Positions 1 to 7,223 of a stretch of DNA of 24,196 nt are shown piece after piece. Each line of letters starts with the position of its first letter. Within the stretch, counting starts at the first letter, position 1. Origin of the DNA: a virus; IMG/VR virus record IMGVR_UViG_3300008218_000051, positions 1-24,196 of that record; one strand, written 5' to 3'. Under the pieces are notes generated by a model that was not told the DNA's origin, did not search any database, and was given only the letters and a program-made list of their open reading frames with translations. A program made the position numbers and the translations under genes.

Positions 1-3
1 CTA

Positions 4-117
4 TTAATGACTAAGGGCGTATTCAAGGTTGGCTAGGATAAACAATACCAACCCCACTGCAGCACTAATAAAAAAACCCATAACTATGATCTTGAGGAGA
101 TAACCTAGCTTTGTCAT
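4..117 (-). CDS. 37-aa single-span membrane peptide
   Basis: A short reading frame of 37 codons starts at ATG 115-117 and stops at TAA 4-6. The ATG overlaps the TGA of the 648-aa gene upstream (ATGA), a translational-coupling arrangement used repeatedly in this window. The product starts MTKLGYLLKI, then has a hydrophobic stretch at about residues 9-30, rich in Ile, Val, Phe, Ala and Leu, and a short polar tail ending LEYALSH. One transmembrane helix is therefore expected. I do not recognise a family. Very small membrane peptides in phage late operons can be holins, holin regulators or spanin parts, but nothing here decides between these. Reality of the gene rests on the overlap, the coherent hydrophobic design and the strand. 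Confidence 0.55.
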   Translation of the reverse strand: MTKLGYLLKIIVMGFFISAAVGLVLFILANLEYALSH

Positions 118-2060
118 TGAGGTACTGCTTGTATAGGAGTTGTCTGCCAAGGTCTGCTCGCTAATTCAGGGCTGGGTGCCTGTTCCTGCCTAGAACGCTC
201 AAATTCGTTAATCCTTTGTGCCCAAAATGTGGCCTGAGGTACATTGCCCTTATTTAAAGCAGTTATCAAATTCCTGAAAACTGTCCTAGATCCTGGATGT
301 CTGACTAACAAACGTGATGTAAGATTGGCTGCTAGAACCATTGTACCTGTCCTCATCAAAGCTGCTGCTTCAATAATTCCCTGTAGTACTAAAGCAGCAG
401 ATCCAATAATGGCCCCTGATGCTACCAACCGAACAACCATCTGACCTGGGGTAGACTGGGGCTGGATGTCAAACAGATCTGCTGTTAACTGAACAATTCT
501 CTTAGCTGGTCCTTCTCCAACAAGCTCTGCAAGCCTGCCTTCCATTCGTTCAACATTTCTCTTCATTTGCTGGGCACTTAACCGCTGTTGAGCAATTTGA
601 AGATCATCAGAAACACCTGCCCGTTTCAGAGTTGTTTCAGTCAGCTGACCACCAGTAGACTTGTCTATGATATCCCGCCTTACCATCGCAGCAGCAGCAT
701 CATCCAATATGTCTTTGGGTACCAGCTTCTTCAGAGCACGAATAGTTTGTGTAGGAGATCTTGAAAGGATACCTGTGACAGCCTCTGGTGAAGAGTTCAA
801 CAACTGTTTAATGGTTCTCTCTCCAAGCATTCCTGCAGTCTCACGCCAGATGGCATTGGCCTGCCTTAGTTCAGTCAATAGATCAGCTCTGCCGGACTGT
901 ATTAGAGCTTCACTCATAGCTGCATCAGTAGCAGGAGCAAGTTGATTGACAATACCTGCCTTCTTACCTGGTAAGGGATCATCCAATGCACGAGCAGCCC
1001 TTAACAAGTCAGATCTAGCATCTTGAAAAGCTTGGAAAGGTAAACGATCTGGAGCATTGACAATCCTATCTAAAGTTCCACGAATGCTGGCAAAGTCTGC
1101 AGGATTAATTAGTAAAGACTCATCCTTAAGCCTTTCAAGAATGGGCTTGGCAAGCTCCTTTAGGCTAGCTGTCTCTGGCATGACTGGACTGACACGCCGT
1201 GGAACCTTTGTTTCCACAATCCTTGGATAGGCTACATCCGGGTCAAATCCACGTTTGGTAATTAACTCTGTAGTAGTACCCAGTTCCGCATCAATCCTTC
1301 CATAAATCTCACGGGCAGGGGCATTTAACCTAACTTCACCCTCATCCAATGCATTTAGGAAAAGCTCACCAACATCTACAGCATCTAGAGGCCTCTTACC
1401 AGAACGGATGCTATCAATAATTTCATTTGATATAGTAACTGCAGCTTTTTCCTGTGTATCCCTCATACGCCTAAACACAGCAGCTCCACCTGGCACACCT
1501 TCTAAAATTGCCTGCAGCCACTGTAACCTGCCAGTTCTTTGTGGATAAGTCTTGGGAATACCTGTGACAATTCCAGGTACAGTAGGAGATACCCTTTTAA
1601 GCCTGCCCTGAAACGCAGGAATGGACTGCAATAACCCCTCTGTAACGGCCCCACTTACATCCCCAGATTCTGCTGTTTTGGCAATAGAGCCTAGCATGGG
1701 GCCAAACACAGGTATATTTTCAATGCCAGCCCGACCCTGCTGAATATTCTGAACACCGCTAATAGCTTGCTGAGCCATGCCAGAGGCAGTACCTACAGGG
1801 TCACGAACCGTTTGCTCGATGCCTTCAGCCATATCACCAAATACTCGTTTCAGAGCACCAATGGGACCAGTTGTAGGCTTCTTGGGAATTTCATCAAGTC
1901 CTTGAGCACCCCGGAGACTCTGAACAAAAACCGTCCGTTTCATGATGTCGTCGGAGAGATGACTGGGTACTGTTACTGTAGTAACTTTACCATTCTGGTC
2001 TGTGTATTGAACCTCAACATTATTCGGACCAGCAGGGCGCTTTTCATACTTTTGTGGCAC
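114..2060 (-). CDS. Large putative internal virion protein
   Basis: 648-aa protein of unknown family. It starts at GTG (2058-2060) with AGGAG five bases upstream, and this GTG overlaps the TAG of the preceding gene (TAGTG). The N-terminal 60 residues look like a small beta domain (VEVQYTDQNG, VTTVTVP). Most of the rest is predicted helical and rich in Ala, Arg, Leu and Gln. Residues about 541-585 form a long hydrophobic block that could span a membrane once or twice. The C-terminal 60 residues are polar, basic, then Pro/Gln-rich. Position at the end of the structural operon, after the tail and fibre genes, together with its size, helicity and a late hydrophobic block, resembles ejected internal (core/pilot) proteins of podoviruses. 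That role is an inference from context, not a family match. Confidence 0.75.
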   Translation of the reverse strand: MPQKYEKRPAGPNNVEVQYTDQNGKVTTVTVPSHLSDDIMKRTVFVQSLRGAQGLDEIPKKPTTGPIGALKRVFGDMAEGIEQTVRDPVGTASGMAQQAISGVQNIQQGRAGIENIPVFGPMLGSIAKTAESGDVSGAVTEGLLQSIPAFQGRLKRVSPTVPGIVTGIPKTYPQRTGRLQWLQAILEGVPGGAAVFRRMRDTQEKAAVTISNEIIDSIRSGKRPLDAVDVGELFLNALDEGEVRLNAPAREIYGRIDAELGTTTELITKRGFDPDVAYPRIVETKVPRRVSPVMPETASLKELAKPILERLKDESLLINPADFASIRGTLDRIVNAPDRLPFQAFQDARSDLLRAARALDDPLPGKKAGIVNQLAPATDAAMSEALIQSGRADLLTELRQANAIWRETAGMLGERTIKQLLNSSPEAVTGILSRSPTQTIRALKKLVPKDILDDAAAAMVRRDIIDKSTGGQLTETTLKRAGVSDDLQIAQQRLSAQQMKRNVERMEGRLAELVGEGPAKRIVQLTADLFDIQPQSTPGQMVVRLVASGAIIGSAALVLQGIIEAAALMRTGTMVLAANLTSRLLVRHPGSRTVFRNLITALNKGNVPQATFWAQRINEFERSRQEQAPSPELASRPWQTTPIQAVPQ

Positions 2061-3226
2061 TAGAACTCCTCAAATTTACCACCTAGCTTTTTATCAGCTG
2101 TAATCATAACGTCAATAATTACTTGAAGTTCCTTTAGGAATCCAGACTCACTCTGTGAAGCAGACAAGGCTGTTCCAGCAGCTCTAACCTGCGCCAATTC
2201 TGTATCTGACATAGCTCCCAAACCCTGCATTAATTCAAGGTTAGGTAATGTAATCTGGGCAAGAAGCTGTTCTAGCGAGGCCATAAAATCTGCCTCAGGA
2301 GTCCCAGGAAGAGGATCAGACTTAGCACCAAATAAGAAAGCAAAACCCTTTGCCCCTACAGCTCCTGTAAATCCTGGATGGGTTTTCAATTTCTGGGCAT
2401 TAACAAGGGCACGAGCAGCGATAGCCTTCCTAAGAATATTCCTCGTGTCTGGTTTGTCAAGATCTCTGAGATCCTTAACAATTTCTAAGGTATCTACGTT
2501 AACAAGTTGGCTGTTTATTACCTTTAGATTGTCAGGTATAGGTCCACTAAAATCAGCTATCACAACACCTGTGCTGCTATTAACCAACTTATCACCGATG
2601 ACTTTAGTATCTACCTTGGTTTCACCATATATCGCATCACCTGTATCTGCATCAACAAGAACACCATCTACAACGACTGTATTGCGTTTTGGGGCTGGGG
2701 CAAACCGATCCCTAATAGTTAATTCCTGGATTAGATCTAGTCCAGTTGCCTTTCTTTCTTGAGCAGCCAAAGTCTCTGGGGCAGTTACTTGTTGTGGACC
2801 TAAGCCAGGTATATCTACAAAGGGAGTAGGTGCTTGAAACCGTGTTAGCCCTGGTTGCTGCTGTGTGCCAAGAGCTGGACGACCACCAATAGGGGCTGCT
2901 TGTGGGACAGGTGCGGGGCCAATATCAATACCTGGCTGTTGGCGAGCAATATCAAATCTCCTCCCAGCTAGGTCAAATTCATGCATCTCTGCAGCACGTC
3001 TAGCAGACTCTTGTTGCAGTGACATCTGTAAATCCTGAATTGCCCTCTGCCTGTCAATAGCTTCCTGCTCAAATGGAGCCTGCAATGCACCACCTAAACC
3101 AGCAGCAAACTGTCCTCTACCCCTGGCTTGGCTAGCGGCCTGCAACCCTCTACCAAATGCAAAAGTAAAGTTCGTTAGCAGTTCTTTAACAAAGTTGGTA
3201 CGTTCTTCTTGATCTTGTGTTGGCAT
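2060..3226 (-). CDS. 388-aa putative virion protein with Gln/Ala-rich helical N-terminus
   Basis: Unrecognised protein. Residues 1-90 are strongly helical and rich in Gln, Ala, Arg and Glu, including a likely coiled coil around LQMSLQQESARRAAEMHE. Residues about 95-150 are a Pro/Gln-rich linker. A small beta-type segment follows, with repeated strands such as VVVDGVLVDADTGDAIYGE and INSQLVNVDTLEIVKD, and the last 130 residues are helical again. It lies between two other large low-complexity helical proteins and overlaps the next gene by one base. These features and the late position are typical of podoviral internal or ejected proteins, but no family signature is visible. The Shine-Dalgarno is weak: AAGGGC about 11 bases before ATG. 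Confidence 0.72.
   Translation of the reverse strand: MPTQDQEERTNFVKELLTNFTFAFGRGLQAASQARGRGQFAAGLGGALQAPFEQEAIDRQRAIQDLQMSLQQESARRAAEMHEFDLAGRRFDIARQQPGIDIGPAPVPQAAPIGGRPALGTQQQPGLTRFQAPTPFVDIPGLGPQQVTAPETLAAQERKATGLDLIQELTIRDRFAPAPKRNTVVVDGVLVDADTGDAIYGETKVDTKVIGDKLVNSSTGVVIADFSGPIPDNLKVINSQLVNVDTLEIVKDLRDLDKPDTRNILRKAIAARALVNAQKLKTHPGFTGAVGAKGFAFLFGAKSDPLPGTPEADFMASLEQLLAQITLPNLELMQGLGAMSDTELAQVRAAGTALSASQSESGFLKELQVIIDVMITADKKLGGKFEEF
2066..2070 (-). promoter_or_regulatory. Shine-Dalgarno fixing a GTG start
   Basis: AGGAG on the minus strand, five bases before GTG at 2060. It lies inside the last codons of the upstream gene and is the main reason for accepting a GTG start for the 648-aa protein. 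Confidence 0.7.
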
Positions 3227-3328
3227 CTAGCTTTTGCCCTTGCATGGTTTGCCCTTAGAGCAATTACCACAGCAATTACTATGCAATAAGCTATGAGTTA
3301 ATATAGCTATGGAGAGTTGGGGTGTCAT
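3227..3328. other. Intergenic spacer with short repeats
   Basis: 102 bp without a gene. It contains a 6-bp inverted repeat (AGCTAT at 3289-3294 and ATAGCT at 3303-3308, 8-nt loop), two copies of AGCAATTAC near 3259-3280, and GGGCAAA twice on the minus strand shortly before the next start codon. No T-run follows the hairpin, so I do not call a terminator. Confidence 0.4.
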
Positions 3329-4813
3329 TTAAAAACAGGGTCTCTGTCCTGGCATAAATCCACAGTTAATATTTGGATTTTGGCCTCCAGGGAATCTTAC
3401 ACCCCACAGTGGATCGTCTATGGGCCAAGGCCGCACTGGAAAATTGTTAAGGTTGGGAAAAGGTGTGTTGCTAATGTCAGGAGGTATCGTTTCAAAGGTT
3501 TCATTATTATTCGGGTTTCCTCTAAGTTTATTGAGAGCCTCAATTAATTTAGGGGCAGTGCCAAGAAGTGAGCCAAATAAAGATCCACGTAACTGAGCAC
3601 TTAAGCTAGAGGGGTCCAAACCAGCAAACGCCTGTGCAAATGGTGCAGCAGCTTGCACAGCCCCTGTACCTAATTGAGCTGCCCCAATGCGCTGTTGAGC
3701 ACTACCCAGAGAAGCTTGCAGTAAACTAGAAGGATCTAAGGCTCCTGCAGTTGCACTGAGCACACTAGGAGCTGTACCTAATGCCTGTCCAGCTAATTGA
3801 TTGCTTTGAAGTCTGGCCTGAAGATCTGCCATAATGGCATCCCGTTCAGACTGTGCGCGTAAGCCAGCAAACTCACTGGCAATTTGACGGGATGGTCTTG
3901 CAATCTGAGCTAATCCTCCTGGTTGTCGTCCACCAATAGCACCAGAACGCAAAAGTTGGGTATTTAAGGCCTCTGTAGCTTGTCTCTGGCGTCCAGGTAG
4001 ATCGGCCATACGTTGTTGCAGGAAAGCAGCTCTTTCACGGTCAGATAAACCCTGACCAAACTGACCTAACTGTTCTGTTAACGCAGGATCGATAACACCG
4101 AGCTGCTTCATTGTTGCAGCCCGTTGTACGCCTCTTTGTTCTCCAAATAGGTCTTGGAACCACTGTTGCTGGTTAGTAAATTGTCCTAATAGTTGATCAC
4201 CAATGCCAGCTCGCCCTAAAGCTCGCTGAAGAATTTTAGCAAGAAAGGACTGGGCTTCATTACCACCTGCTGGGGGTATTCCTTCAAAGCCCCCTGACCC
4301 TGGAGGTGGTACTCCTGGATCACCTGTGTCACCTGGACCACCTGGTTCTCCTGTGCCAACAGTATGTGTGCCTGTAATCGTAAAACCACTGGCTAAAAGT
4401 TTATTGAGATCTCTAGATCTTTGACCAGGGTCGCCAACATCCAGTCTGATATTTTTAATTTCCCCAGTCTGTGGATGTATCAGACTAACAACACGGCCAA
4501 TTGGAGAGATATTGCTGGGGCCTGGAGGTAACTGTGTTGCTCCACCACCATTTTGGCCTGGATCATCGTCTGCGATAACATCACCATTATCACCTGGGAA
4601 ATCATCCCTACCGTTAATGACATCACCGTTATCATCATCCAATCCAATGTCTAGACCAGTAGTACTACGTCCTCCAGTGCGGGCTTGATCAGCATTTAAC
4701 GCAGCTGCCAGGTCAGTAGTCGTAGCAGGCAAACCAAGATTAATAACATTAATCTTAGTACCATCATTTCTTTCAAGCAGAGTTCCAGACGGGGTTCTAA
4801 TTAGACGTGCCAT
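3329..4813 (-). CDS. 494-aa putative virion protein with acidic NGD repeats and collagen-like linker
   Basis: Unrecognised modular protein. Residues 1-50 are a short N-terminal segment. Residues 57-88 are very acidic with repeated DNGDVI units. A compact beta-type segment lies at about 105-150 (VVSLIHPQTGEIKNI). Residues 153-184 are a Gly/Pro linker of collagen-like character (GEPGGPGDTGDPG). From 186 to about 430 the chain is long, helical and rich in Gln, Ala, Leu, Arg and Gly. The tail of the protein is Asn/Pro-rich and carries two Cys residues in its last 15 positions. It starts at ATG 4811-4813 with AAGGA about seven bases upstream. A promoter-like extended -10 lies just before it, so this gene may head a separate transcript with the two large proteins downstream. 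A virion internal role is inferred from position and composition. Confidence 0.72.
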   Translation of the reverse strand: MARLIRTPSGTLLERNDGTKINVINLGLPATTTDLAAALNADQARTGGRSTTGLDIGLDDDNGDVINGRDDFPGDNGDVIADDDPGQNGGGATQLPPGPSNISPIGRVVSLIHPQTGEIKNIRLDVGDPGQRSRDLNKLLASGFTITGTHTVGTGEPGGPGDTGDPGVPPPGSGGFEGIPPAGGNEAQSFLAKILQRALGRAGIGDQLLGQFTNQQQWFQDLFGEQRGVQRAATMKQLGVIDPALTEQLGQFGQGLSDRERAAFLQQRMADLPGRQRQATEALNTQLLRSGAIGGRQPGGLAQIARPSRQIASEFAGLRAQSERDAIMADLQARLQSNQLAGQALGTAPSVLSATAGALDPSSLLQASLGSAQQRIGAAQLGTGAVQAAAPFAQAFAGLDPSSLSAQLRGSLFGSLLGTAPKLIEALNKLRGNPNNNETFETIPPDISNTPFPNLNNFPVRPWPIDDPLWGVRFPGGQNPNINCGFMPGQRPCF

Positions 4814-4834
4814 ATATAGTCCTTTTCAGAGTTG

Positions 4835-4843
4835 ACTATACCA
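4835..4843 (-). promoter_or_regulatory. Extended -10 promoter candidate before 494-aa gene
   Basis: The minus strand reads TGGTATAGT, a TGn-TATAAT-type extended -10. Transcription would start near 4828 and give a leader of about 15 bases containing the AAGGA ribosome site. No good -35 is present 17 bases upstream, which is acceptable for extended -10 promoters. A very similar box occurs before the capsid gene and before the terminase small subunit. Confidence 0.5.
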
Positions 4844-4869
4844 GATATGGGGGTTAAAAGGATAGTAGA

Positions 4870-5433
4870 TCAAATGGCTATGATAATTTCATGAGGTCGA
4901 ACAACAACCAGAGTGCTGGAAGCCGTTGTAGCCTTATATTGGCCTTCCTCCAGGTTGTTGATAGCTCTTTCTGCAATACCTGCTGTGAAGTTGAGATGAA
5001 CCCAATGCGTGATCTGCTGAGCGTCAAAAAAGGGCACATAGAAGGTGCCAGCAAAGTCTGTTTTGATTGCTGACATATCTGGTTCCCATATCTCAACCCG
5101 AAGTGTGATGGCATCTCCCAAGACAAACATGTTTTGCTCAGTCCCTAGATCATTCTTGGTAATAACCTTGGCCATTGGCTTGGTTGGCAGGGCAGCTGGA
5201 GCAGAAGTCCATGAACTCAAAAAACCAGTATGGTCATAGGGTGTGGGGAATTCACTATAAACTTGATTATCCACATCCACAATAACTTCAGGCAATCCAG
5301 GGTGTTCTGTGGGGTGTTGCCTAAAATCCTGGTCCAATCGCAGTTCTGTGTAGGAAAGGCCAGATCCATCCAACTGCCCTCGAATGGTGTCTGACTCAGA
5401 CCCTGCCAAGGAATAGAAATAGATAGATTTCAT
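4870..5433 (-). CDS. 187-aa protein following the tail fibre
   Basis: Unrecognised protein, starting at ATG 5431-5433 in an ATGA overlap with the fibre gene, and preceded by AGGTGG. The chain is mostly beta in character, with aromatic and Thr/Val-rich strands and a hydrophobic C-terminus ending in HEIIIAI. No signal peptide, membrane segment or catalytic motif is visible. Being translationally coupled to the fibre gene suggests a partner of the fibre, such as a fibre-assembly protein, a chaperone or a second distal component. This is inference from coupling alone. Confidence 0.7.
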   Translation of the reverse strand: MKSIYFYSLAGSESDTIRGQLDGSGLSYTELRLDQDFRQHPTEHPGLPEVIVDVDNQVYSEFPTPYDHTGFLSSWTSAPAALPTKPMAKVITKNDLGTEQNMFVLGDAITLRVEIWEPDMSAIKTDFAGTFYVPFFDAQQITHWVHLNFTAGIAERAINNLEEGQYKATTASSTLVVVRPHEIIIAI

Positions 5434-6599
5434 GCACCACCTGTTGAAACTACAATGCAGATACCAGAGCCTCCAGCACCACCAGCAGCAGCTGAACCTG
5501 AGCCAGTACCACCACCGCCTCCCCCTCCAGCACCAGAATTAGCTGCACCAGCACTTCCTACAACAGCCGTTCCAGAGGTTGAACCATTACCACCTGCCGC
5601 TCCAGCAGCATGAGCACCACCACCACCGCCACCGCCACTTCCATCTGAACCACCTCTGCCAGTTCCACCTGCTCCAGGCTCACCCAAACCAACAATACGT
5701 GCAGGAGGATTTCCATTAGCCCCACTTGACCCACCAACTCCACCAACCATACTTGCCCCAAAAGTTGAATTAGTGCTATCAACAGTGCCACCTTCAGTAT
5801 TTCCCCCACCACCTCCACCAGATGCTTTTAGCAGGGAGCCAAAAGTAGAGTCTCCACCTGCAACACCACTCCCCCCTCCTCCACCAGCAGACCCACCTGC
5901 TCCACCAGATCCAAGAGTTACCGTAACATTGTCTGTTACTTGAATATTACGAATGGCAACCGCACCCCCAGCTCCACCACCTCCAGCCTCAGTACCATTA
6001 GCGCCTCCTCCACCACCACCAGCACCAACAATGTAGACCCGAACTCCAGTTTCACCTTCTCTTTCCCAAGTTCCACTGGATGTGAATATTATAGTTCTTA
6101 GCACACGAATTCCATCAATCAGCAAATCGCCATCAGCATTAACCTCAAGGCGACCTCCTATAAGGATTTGATCATCTTCAGTTGTCTCTATATCATTTCC
6201 AATAACAACACAATTATTATGGTTAATATGTGATCGAAAGCCAACCAAGGAACCATTGACACCATTTATAACAGATTGTGCGCCAACAGCAGTGCTTTGT
6301 GTCCCAGTTATCTGGACATTGTAGCCAGCTCCAACACTAGCAAATCCTTTAACACTGCCCTGATAGCCTAAAACAGTGGCACGATCCTCAAGGGCATTGG
6401 CATAGACACCAAAAGCAGCAGCTAATAAACCCCCAGCTGAGGCACCAAAACCAAACTGCGTAGCCTCCTGTACCGGGCGAATAGGCACAGGATTACCCTT
6501 TGCATCTCGCCTAAACCGTTGAAGATTGCCAGCTTCTGTTTCACGGTCAGTTGGCAGGATGAGTTTAGTTCTAAATCCTTTGGTAAAACTAGTCGGCAT
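5430..6599 (-). CDS. Tail fibre with YadA-like head repeats and glycine-rich distal domain
   Basis: 389-aa putative receptor-binding fibre. About residues 45-155 contain short repeats of the YadA/trimeric-adhesin head type (ATVLGYQGSV, ASVGAGYNVQ, STAVGAQSVI, GSLVGFRSHI, CVVIGND), which fold as a left-handed beta-roll trimer. A linker with GGRLEVNADGDLLIDG follows. The segment TSSGTWEREGETGVRVYIVGAG, broken here only by description, matches the known entry strand of phage glycine-rich tail domains. The remaining roughly 200 residues are dominated by GGGG runs alternating with short Ser/Asn/Ala segments, as in polyglycine type II bundle tips. I chose ATG at 6597-6599 over a TTG six bases upstream. 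Neither has a good ribosome site, and both overlap the preceding gene, so translation is probably coupled. The glycine repeats cause shadow frames on the same strand, which are not genes. Confidence 0.85.
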   Translation of the reverse strand: MPTSFTKGFRTKLILPTDRETEAGNLQRFRRDAKGNPVPIRPVQEATQFGFGASAGGLLAAAFGVYANALEDRATVLGYQGSVKGFASVGAGYNVQITGTQSTAVGAQSVINGVNGSLVGFRSHINHNNCVVIGNDIETTEDDQILIGGRLEVNADGDLLIDGIRVLRTIIFTSSGTWEREGETGVRVYIVGAGGGGGGANGTEAGGGGAGGAVAIRNIQVTDNVTVTLGSGGAGGSAGGGGGSGVAGGDSTFGSLLKASGGGGGGNTEGGTVDSTNSTFGASMVGGVGGSSGANGNPPARIVGLGEPGAGGTGRGGSDGSGGGGGGGAHAAGAAGGNGSTSGTAVVGSAGAANSGAGGGGGGGTGSGSAAAGGAGGSGICIVVSTGGA

Positions 6600-6783
6600 T
6601 CGCAATTATGAGAATGGGTTGCCAGCTTCCTGCAGAACCACTATTACTAGCAGTTTGATAACAGGTATCGCAGATATTCACAATGATTTCAGGAGAAATG
6701 ACCTGTTGGTAGGTTGCTGGAATATTTCCGCACCATTTGCAGTCATGCAAATTCATATTGCCAAGTATCTGTTTTTCTGCCAT
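6589..6783 (-). CDS. 64-aa CxxC...CxxC zinc-binding-like protein
   Basis: Small protein with four cysteines in two knuckles: C15-K-W-C18-G and C38-D-T-C41. This is a classical zinc-ribbon spacing for a very small domain. The C-terminal 20 residues are Ser/Gly-rich then hydrophobic. It starts at ATG 6781-6783 with GAGG five bases upstream, and its last codons overlap the start of the fibre gene. Zinc binding is inferred from the cysteine pattern. The biological role is unknown; similar short zinc-ribbon proteins are common fillers in phage structural operons. Confidence 0.72.
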   Translation of the reverse strand: MAEKQILGNMNLHDCKWCGNIPATYQQVISPEIIVNICDTCYQTASNSGSAGSWQPILIIANAD

Positions 6784-6789
6784 TGAGCC

Positions 6790-7047
6790 TCATGATTTGA
6801 ATCGTTTCTTATGTTTCTTGCTAGTCTCAAACACCTTGATCTCTTTGATATATGATCTAGGAATGACTATCGGATCTTCTATATCCCCATTTGAGTATAG
6901 ATCACGACTAACAGCAACACTATTTTTGTCGTTGCGTAGCAGAATTCCAGCCGTCAAAATGATAAAACCATCTTCTTTGGTAACTTCAATAGGCTGTCTA
7001 CCTTCTAAATGATAAGCATCTAGCCAAGCAATATAAGCTATTTTCAT
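6790..7047 (-). CDS. 85-aa protein, function unknown
   Basis: Small protein that begins MKIAYIAWLDA, has a beta-rich middle (DGFIILTAGILLRND, SVAVSRDLYSNG) and a very basic C-terminus (TSKKHKKRFKS). The ATG overlaps the stop codon of the ribbon-helix-helix gene (TAATG), so translation is coupled to it. The phrase DPIVIPRSYIKEIKVF resembles small phage proteins that describe a permitted value or surface patch, but I recognise no named family. The basic tail could bind nucleic acid. Real gene status is supported by strand, packing and composition. Confidence 0.68.
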   Translation of the reverse strand: MKIAYIAWLDAYHLEGRQPIEVTKEDGFIILTAGILLRNDKNSVAVSRDLYSNGDIEDPIVIPRSYIKEIKVFETSKKHKKRFKS

Positions 7048-7223
7048 TAGTCTAGCTTCAAATCTTTAGTGTGTTCTACCAATATCTCTATAACAACCTC
7101 GTTCACCCGTTTCCCACGTAAAATTGCCATAATCCTGAGCCTTTTGTGCAACTCAACAGGTATTAAAATCTTTGGATTGATTAGCTGGGTATCCCCAATA
7201 TTTTCGCCTATATACTCACCCAT
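7047..7223 (-). CDS. 58-aa ribbon-helix-helix DNA-binding protein
   Basis: A 58-codon frame runs from ATG 7221-7223 to TAA 7047-7049. It has a strong Shine-Dalgarno, AAGGAG, eight bases upstream. The protein shows the Arc/CopG-type ribbon-helix-helix pattern: a short strand KILIPVEL (residues 18-25), helix A around 23-35 (ELHKRLRIMAIL), a turn with RGKRV (36-40) and helix B around 41-51 (NEVVIEILVEH). Such proteins dimerise, insert the strand pair in the DNA major groove and usually repress transcription, often including their own. It overlaps the phosphoesterase gene by 16 bases and the 85-aa gene by one base. A phage transcriptional regulator in the structural operon is the simplest reading. 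An antitoxin is less likely because no toxin-like partner is evident, although the 85-aa neighbour has not been excluded. Confidence 0.75.
   Translation of the reverse strand: MGEYIGENIGDTQLINPKILIPVELHKRLRIMAILRGKRVNEVVIEILVEHTKDLKLD

Noticed and set aside
3289-3308. Hairpin after the 494-aa gene as a terminator
   Set aside because: AT-rich 6-bp stem and no following T-run on the minus strand.
4878-5126. 82-codon minus-strand frame within the 187-aa gene
   Set aside because: Completely inside a better gene in another frame; no ribosome site and odd composition.
5558-5818. 86-codon frame on the minus strand inside the fibre gene
   Set aside because: It is a shifted reading of the glycine-rich repeats, giving Val/Leu repeats with no start signal; a compositional artefact.
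6790-7223. Toxin-antitoxin pair (RHH protein and 85-aa neighbour)
   Set aside because: The coupling fits, but the 85-aa protein has no recognisable RelE, MazF, VapC or HicA features.
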